Shown: piece by piece, positions 14,420-18,441 of the stretch
Layout: the number at the start of each line of letters is the position of its first letter
Numbering within the stretch: the first letter of the stretch is position 1
From: Acidobacteriota bacterium
Lineage (GTDB): Bacteria; Acidobacteriota; Aminicenantia; UBA2199
Length of the DNA: 18,441 nucleotides
Assembly: GCA_028749105.1 (NCBI GenBank)
Contig: JAQUQF010000007.1
Location: 1 to 18,441 of the forward strand
Direction of reading: 5' to 3'
Position numbers and translations under genes: made by a program
The notes under the pieces: model-generated
The model's input: the letters and a program-made list of their open reading frames with translations, nothing else
Databases searched by the model: none
Told to the model about the DNA's origin: nothing

Positions 14420-14984
14420 ATGGGTTCAGGCCGCGCTCGCCCAGCATGCGGTAGAACAGATTCAACGGGAACCCCATGACATTGAAAAAGCAGCCTTCGA
14501 CGCGCTCGACGAAAATGGCGGCCCGCCCCTGGATGGCATAGGCGCCGGCTTTGTCCATGAAATCCTCGTGGTCCAGGTAGTGGCCGATCTCGCCCGCATC
14601 CAGCTCCTTGAACTGGACATGAGTCCGGGAGATGGCAAAGCTGGTCACGCCTTCATGCATCAATGCCACCCCGGTCAGCACTTCGTGCCGCCGCCCCGAC
14701 AGCCGGGAAAGCATGGCGAAGGCATCGGCGCGGTCGATCGGTTTGCCGATCAGAGAACCGTCGATCAGCACCATGGTATCGGCGCAGACGAGCAAGGAGT
14801 GAAAAAATTTCTTGCGATAGGCCGCAATGCCCTTGGCGATGGTCACTCGCTTCAGGTACTCGTCGATCCCTTCGGCGGGCCGGGCGGCCTCCTCGATATC
14901 GGGGCGGACCACTTCCGGGGCCAAGCCGATCAGTCGCAGGAGTTCCAGGCGCCGTGGCGATGCCGAAGCCAGGACGACCTTCAT
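14412..14984 (-). CDS. maf: Maf-family nucleoside triphosphate pyrophosphatase
   Basis: A 190-aa Maf protein that hydrolyses non-canonical or excess NTPs to NMP plus PPi (dTTP/UTP or modified bases, depending on subgroup). Seen: LASASPRRLELL (5-16) with S8, R11 and R12; the catalytic D69 in CADTMV; GKP at 80-82 with K81; SGRRHEVLTG (96-105); and GAYAIQGRAAIFVERVEG followed by FNVMGFPL near the end. These match the YhdE-type dTTP/UTP pyrophosphatase form. It is cytoplasmic. The start ATG (14984-14982) overlaps the stop of the PolX-like gene as ATGA, and its stop overlaps the aldo/keto reductase start, so all three are coupled. A protein that cleans the dTTP pool lies close to the ThyX-like gene on the other strand. 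Confidence 0.95.
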   Translation of the reverse strand: MKVVLASASPRRLELLRLIGLAPEVVRPDIEEAARPAEGIDEYLKRVTIAKGIAAYRKKFFHSLLVCADTMVLIDGSLIGKPIDRADAFAMLSRLSGRRHEVLTGVALMHEGVTSFAISRTHVQFKELDAGEIGHYLDHEDFMDKAGAYAIQGRAAIFVERVEGCFFNVMGFPLNLFYRMLGERGLNPYE

Positions 14985-15421
14985 TTTTTAAAGAACTCTT
15001 TGATCCGGCACTCGTAGGGAGCCGGGATGGCCAGCTTTTCACCACTTTGCAAAAAACGCCGCAGCTCGTCCAGCGAGCAGATGCGGTGCGTATCGAAGAT
15101 CTTGAAGATGGTCCGTGGGCCGACCCCCTTGATCTGGGACATCTCGTACAGGCTGTCGGGGAACTCGGCCAGCAGCTCGTCGAGCATCTTGAACGTGCCG
15201 ACGATGACCAGGTCCTCGATCTTCTGGGCCAGGACCTTGCCGATGCCATCGATCTTGGTCAGGTCCTCGCCGGCAAGCAGCAGGTCCTCGACCGGGACCG
15301 GCAGCTCGCGCAGGCTCTTAGCGGCCCGGGAATACGCGTTTATCTTGAATTCGTTCTCGTCCTTCAGCGCCAGAAAGAAGGCCACCTTGTCAAAGGCGCG
15401 GGCGATTTCCTGGTTGGTCAT
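14981..15421 (-). CDS. free-standing PolX N-terminal-like helix-hairpin-helix protein
   Basis: A 146-aa protein that matches only the N-terminal part of family X DNA polymerases. Residues 1-50 (TNQEIARAFDKVAFFLALKDENEFKINAYSRAAKSLREL) resemble the 8-kDa lyase-like domain. Two helix-hairpin-helix motifs follow, IDGIGKVLAQKIEDL (about 57-71) and IKGVGPRTIFKIFDTHRICSLDELRRF (about 97-123). It then ends in EFFKK with a TGA that overlaps maf. There is no palm domain, no DxD polymerase motif and no PHP nuclease domain, all of which a PolX of about 570 aa would carry. It probably binds gapped or structured DNA without polymerase activity, perhaps as a remnant or as an accessory factor. Start ATG at 15421; no strong Shine-Dalgarno. 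Confidence 0.82.
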   Translation of the reverse strand: MTNQEIARAFDKVAFFLALKDENEFKINAYSRAAKSLRELPVPVEDLLLAGEDLTKIDGIGKVLAQKIEDLVIVGTFKMLDELLAEFPDSLYEMSQIKGVGPRTIFKIFDTHRICSLDELRRFLQSGEKLAIPAPYECRIKEFFKK

Positions 15422-15502
15422 GGTTGCGGTTGCTTGGTATTATTCATGTCCGGCATGGGATTCATCACATTTATCATAGCAAAATTCGCGGAAAAAGTAA
15501 AT

Positions 15503-15531
15503 TTGACTTTGGGGCAGCGCTGGCCTACAAT
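15503..15531 (+). promoter_or_regulatory. promoter of the kinase-ThyX unit, predicted leaderless
   Basis: TTGACT at 15503-15508, a 17-base spacer and TACAAT at 15526-15531, then exactly six bases (TCGCCC) and the ATG at 15538. The transcript should begin at the start codon. This is the cleanest example of the pattern. Confidence 0.85.
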
Positions 15532-15537
15532 TCGCCC

Positions 15538-16122
15538 ATGCACAAGATCGCTTTTTCGGGGATCCCCGGCAGCGGCAAGACCACGGTGCTGGCCGAAGTG
15601 GGGAAACTGTTGTCTCTGAAGTACCGCGTGGACGAGGTCCCCGACCTGAAACCGGGCAGCCCCTTCGACTACGACCAGCGGGCCGGCTTCGTCAGCATGT
15701 TCTATTTCATTACCAGCCAGATCAACGAGGAGAACATCCGCTCGCAGGGCCGCCCCGACTTTCTCCTCTGCGACGGTTCGCTGCTGGACCGCTGGCTGGA
15801 GTGGCGGTCCGCCAACGCCGAAAGAACGGACAACGGACAGGCCGCGGAAAAGGGTGCGCTTTTAGAAAGCCTGTATCGTTTCTGGATGCCTTCCTACACA
15901 ACCATTTTCCGTATTCGCGCCGACGCCAAGGTGCTGAAGACACGGGGTGCCAAGGCCGGCTTGCAGGAGTTTGCCTCCGGCCATTCCCGGCAAATGGATG
16001 AGCTGTACGGCCAGACAATCCAGCAGGACTGCGTTCCAGCTTTCGACATCTGGAACCAACAGTCCATTGACGAAAGCGCCCAGGAGGCGATGGTGCACCT
16101 GGCGGACATGAAGCTGATCTGA
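15538..16122 (+). CDS. P-loop nucleotide kinase-like ATPase
   Basis: A 194-aa cytoplasmic P-loop protein. Seen: the Walker A motif GIPGSGKTT (8-16, K14 and T15) right at the N terminus, FVSMFYFITSQINEENIR, and a Walker-B-like LLCDGSLLDRWLEW near residue 80-95, as in small nucleotide and nucleoside kinases and the AAA_28/NadR-like NTPase group. There is no clear lid sequence for thymidylate kinase. The downstream ThyX-like gene is 14 bases away on the same transcript, so a role in deoxynucleotide supply (for example dNMP or deoxynucleoside phosphorylation) is a reasonable inference but not shown. The ATG is fixed by the promoter six bases upstream of it. Confidence 0.83.
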   Translation: MHKIAFSGIPGSGKTTVLAEVGKLLSLKYRVDEVPDLKPGSPFDYDQRAGFVSMFYFITSQINEENIRSQGRPDFLLCDGSLLDRWLEWRSANAERTDNGQAAEKGALLESLYRFWMPSYTTIFRIRADAKVLKTRGAKAGLQEFASGHSRQMDELYGQTIQQDCVPAFDIWNQQSIDESAQEAMVHLADMKLI

Positions 16123-16132
16123 GGGCGGAGGA
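16122..16132 (+). promoter_or_regulatory. Shine-Dalgarno of the ThyX-like gene
   Basis: GGCGGAGGAG ends a few bases before the GTG at 16137 and supports that non-ATG start. The internal gene of the unit therefore uses a ribosome-binding site while the first gene does not. Confidence 0.8.
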
Positions 16133-16136
16133 GATC

Positions 16137-17603
16137 GTGCGGGTCAAACTGGCGGGCTTCAACATCGACTCTGACATCTTGCAGCGGCTCGATCCCGACG
16201 GCCTCCAGCGATTCACGCCGGAAACGCTCAGCGCCGCCTATGCCCGCATCAGCCGCAGCCCGCTCGCGGTCGACCAGCTGCGCAAGCAGGCCTGCCTGGA
16301 CGTGGAAAAAGCCAGGAGATCCAACCAGAAGATCATATTCGAGATGGGGCATCACTCGGTGGCCGAGCATGCTGTCTTCAATTTCGACATCATGGGCGTA
16401 TCGCGGCTGGCCCTGGAGGAGATCGAACAGTTTCGCCTGGCCTCCTATACCGAGAAATCGCAGCGTTACGTCACCCTGGATGGCGATCTGGTCGTTCCCC
16501 GTGAAATCGGGGACCCGGCACTCAAGAAAGTTTTCCGCGACGCCGTGCGCCGGCAAAACCGCTTCTATTTCAAGGCATTCGAGCGCCTGCAGCGGCGGCT
16601 GAAGCGGCTGCATGCGACCACGGTCACAAGCGCGGCCGGCCAACGGCTTGTGGAAGGGTGGGCCAAGGAGGATGCCCGCTACATCCTGCCGCTGGCCACC
16701 TGCGGCCAGGTCGGCATGACGGTCAACGCCCGCACCCTCGAGCACATGTTCCGCCGCTGGCGCCTCAGCCCCAGGCAGGAAGTGCAGAGGCTCGCGGCCA
16801 GGCTTTGCTCCCTGGTCCTGCCCGTCGCCCCCTCAATCATCCTGTTCCCCGAACCGACCGCCTTTGACCGCGATGCGTTCTCGGCCATGGACGGCCATTT
16901 CGCCTCTCTGCCGGCAATGGCGAAGCCGCGCATGCCTGCCGGTCCGGAGATCGTTTCCTGTCCTGAAAACGGCGACGACATCATCCTGGCCTCCCGCCTC
17001 AGCGTCGTCCGCTGTCTCGATCTCAACCGCGCCCTGGCCATCGTAAAAAAGATGGGGGCAGCGCAGAAAAAAAAGCTGTTCACGGAATTCTTCAGTCAGA
17101 TCCGCTTCTTCAGCGCCGTACCGCGCGAATTCGAGATGGCCGACATCACGTTCCAGGCGGACGTCAGCGCCGCCAACTTCGCCCAGCTGAAGCGCCATCG
17201 CATGGCCACCCTCCTTGCCGGCGGCTACGCGCCGGAGTTGGGCAACACCCTGCCGATGAGCATCCGTGATGCCGGACTTGCCGGTGAGTTCATGGAGATC
17301 ATCGCCTCGACCAACGACTCCTACCGCCGGCTCAAGGAAGCATGCGGCGCGGCGGCCGATTACGTCCTGACCAACTCCCATCGCCGCCGCGTCCTGATGA
17401 AGATGAACCTGAGGGAGATGTACCATTTCGTCCGCCTGCGCGACGACGAGCACGCCCAATGGGACATCCGCGAACTGGCCCACGGCCTCGCAAAAAAGGT
17501 CAGGGCCCGGATGCCGCTGACCGCCATGATGCTCTGCGGCAAGAGCCGGTTCCTTCGGGAGTATGAGAAGATCTATTCGTCCCCGCCGCCAGACGAAGCC
17601 TGA
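16137..17603 (+). CDS. tandem-domain ThyX-like (flavin-dependent thymidylate synthase) protein
   Basis: A 488-aa protein made of two ThyX-like units, against about 220-250 aa for normal ThyX. ThyX methylates dUMP to dTMP using FAD, NADPH and methylene-tetrahydrofolate. Unit 1 (about 1-240): EMGHHSVAEHAVFNF (69-83) corresponds to the ThyX HxxxEH segment, then QFRLASYTEKSQRY (98-111), where canonical RHR is QFR but the serine/glutamate/serine/arginine half is kept, then ILPLATCGQVGMTVNART. Unit 2 (about 275-475): LKRHRMATLLAGGY (351-364) keeps RHR but has lost the SxRY half, and ends with NLREMYHFVRLRDDEHAQWDIREL, a good match to the ThyX C-terminal motif. Each unit thus holds part of the signature. 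It may form a pseudo-dimer with fused, complementary sites, or have another role. Start GTG with GGAGGAG upstream. Confidence 0.87.
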   Translation: MRVKLAGFNIDSDILQRLDPDGLQRFTPETLSAAYARISRSPLAVDQLRKQACLDVEKARRSNQKIIFEMGHHSVAEHAVFNFDIMGVSRLALEEIEQFRLASYTEKSQRYVTLDGDLVVPREIGDPALKKVFRDAVRRQNRFYFKAFERLQRRLKRLHATTVTSAAGQRLVEGWAKEDARYILPLATCGQVGMTVNARTLEHMFRRWRLSPRQEVQRLAARLCSLVLPVAPSIILFPEPTAFDRDAFSAMDGHFASLPAMAKPRMPAGPEIVSCPENGDDIILASRLSVVRCLDLNRALAIVKKMGAAQKKKLFTEFFSQIRFFSAVPREFEMADITFQADVSAANFAQLKRHRMATLLAGGYAPELGNTLPMSIRDAGLAGEFMEIIASTNDSYRRLKEACGAAADYVLTNSHRRRVLMKMNLREMYHFVRLRDDEHAQWDIRELAHGLAKKVRARMPLTAMMLCGKSRFLREYEKIYSSPPPDEA

Positions 17604-17622
17604 AAAAACCCAAGAAAGCGGC

Positions 17623-18441
17623 TCAGAACAGGATGAAATCAACGGCAAACAGTATGGCGACCACCGCCATCAGCGGATGGATGTCGCGGCGCTTCCCGGT
17701 CAGAAGCTTCAGCAGGACATACGAGATGAAGCCGCAGCCGATCCCCCTGGAGATGCTGAAGGTGAATGGGATCATGATGATCGTCAGGAAGGCCGGCACG
17801 GCCGTGCCGGCATCGTCCCAGCAAATGGAGCGCACCCCGGAGATGAGCAGGAAGCCGACCAGGATCAAGGCCGGAGCCGTGGCATAGACGGGAACGATCG
17901 CCACCAGCGGCGTGAAGAAAACCGCCAGCAGAAAAAGGAGGCCGGTTACTACCGAGGTCAGCCCGGTGCGGCCGCCCGCGCCGACGCCGGCAGCGCTCTC
18001 CACATAGGTGGTCACCGAGCTGCAGCCAAACAGGCCGCCGCACAGGGCGCCCAGAGAGTCGACCAGCAGTACGTTCTTCAGCCGCGGGATCCGCCCCTCC
18101 GCATCCATGAAACCGGCCTGCTCGCCGACCGCGACAACAGAGCCCATGGTGTCGAAAAAATCGCTGATCAGGAAGGCGAAAATGGTCCCCAGCAGCCCCA
18201 GGCGCAACGTGCCGGCGATGTCCAGTGCAAAAAAAGTCCGAAAATACTCGGGCTTCACGCCGGCCACCAGCGTGGACGGCAAGCCGACCAGGCCAGCAAT
18301 GACGGCCGCCGCCGTGGCAAGAAGAATGCCGATCAGGAAGGAGCCCTTCACCTTTTTCGCCATCAAGAACGCCGTGACAAACAGTCCGAAGATCGCGACC
18401 AGGCTTTCGGGCGCAAGCGTGCCGAAGGCGACCATGGTCGC
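17623..18441 (-). CDS. AzgA/PbuG-type purine permease, 5' end beyond the window
   Basis: The C-terminal 272 residues of an NCS2-family membrane transporter, open at the right edge. An in-frame ATG at 18435 exists, but hydrophobic family sequence begins at once, so the true start is outside. Seen: DFFDTMGSVVAVGEQAG (the FDT substrate and proton region of AzgA/PbuG-type permeases), GCSSVTTYVESAAGVGAGGRTGL (the family signature), and a series of membrane helices up to VAILFAVDFILF at the end. Relatives import adenine, guanine or hypoxanthine with protons. The complete protein would be about 430-450 aa. It converges on the ThyX-like gene with 19 bases between stops, which suggests purine salvage next to pyrimidine nucleotide synthesis, though location alone is weak evidence. 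Confidence 0.92.
   Translation of the reverse strand, partial: ATMVAFGTLAPESLVAIFGLFVTAFLMAKKVKGSFLIGILLATAAAVIAGLVGLPSTLVAGVKPEYFRTFFALDIAGTLRLGLLGTIFAFLISDFFDTMGSVVAVGEQAGFMDAEGRIPRLKNVLLVDSLGALCGGLFGCSSVTTYVESAAGVGAGGRTGLTSVVTGLLFLLAVFFTPLVAIVPVYATAPALILVGFLLISGVRSICWDDAGTAVPAFLTIIMIPFTFSISRGIGCGFISYVLLKLLTGKRRDIHPLMAVVAILFAVDFILF

Noticed and set aside
1..18441. CRISPR arrays, tRNAs, insertion sequences, prophage or toxin-antitoxin genes
   Set aside because: No tandem repeats with spacers, no cloverleaf-like segments and no transposase or phage motifs were found on reading both strands; small tRNA genes can be missed by eye, but spacers here are too short and well explained.

Overview
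The window is a compact, GC-rich (roughly 58-60% by eye) bacterial chromosome segment with about 21 genes, short spacers (the longest, 9812-9939, is 128 bp) and many 4- or 8-base gene overlaps. No rRNA, tRNA, CRISPR array, insertion sequence or phage gene was seen. Clear sigma70-type -35/-10 boxes, an Rrf2 regulator, GT-B/GT-A glycosyltransferases and a polyprenyl-phosphate sugar-1-phosphate transferase all say Bacteria. The gene mix (serine-palmitoyltransferase-like enzyme, TPR lipoprotein, ferredoxin-fused aldo/keto reductase, double-length ThyX) would fit an uncultured anaerobic lineage such as Aminicenantes/Acidobacteriota, but that placement is an inference and not a sequence match.

Layout. 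(1) 1-5189, minus strand: an operon read right to left, from a serine-palmitoyltransferase-like alpha-oxoamine synthase through a GT2 glycosyltransferase, a WecA/TagO-like membrane transferase and a UDP-galactopyranose-mutase/amine-oxidase-like flavoprotein to a GT4 glycosyltransferase cut by the window edge. (2) 5239-6210, plus strand: a divergent NAD-dependent epimerase-family reductase resembling the ceramide reductase (CerR) of bacterial sphingolipid synthesis. (3) 6218-8710, minus strand: a small secreted protein, an Rrf2 regulator with three cysteines, a TPR lipoprotein with its own promoter and terminator, and an unknown 114-aa protein. (4) 8829-13328, plus strand: a 16-codon leader ORF, two GT2 glycosyltransferases, a DUF2304-like membrane protein and a 756-aa GT-C-like membrane protein, together a lipid-linked sugar transfer module. 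(5) 13355-15421, minus strand: a free-standing PolX N-terminal-like helix-hairpin-helix protein, Maf and a ferredoxin-fused aldo/keto reductase, translationally coupled. (6) 15538-17603, plus strand: a small P-loop kinase and a tandem-domain ThyX-like protein. (7) 17623 to the right edge, minus strand: the C-terminal part of an AzgA/PbuG-type purine permease.

How they work together: region 1 plus region 2 looks like synthesis of a long-chain-base (sphingolipid-type) lipid beside cell-surface glycan assembly, and region 4 looks like polyprenyl-phosphate-sugar synthesis plus a GT-C transferase that uses such donors outside the membrane. Regions 5-7 hold nucleotide functions (Maf, kinase, ThyX, purine permease). 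The most striking features are a recurring promoter design in which the -10 box ends exactly six bases before the start codon, predicting leaderless mRNAs for at least five genes, and the ThyX-like protein whose two domains appear to have kept complementary halves of the ThyX signature.
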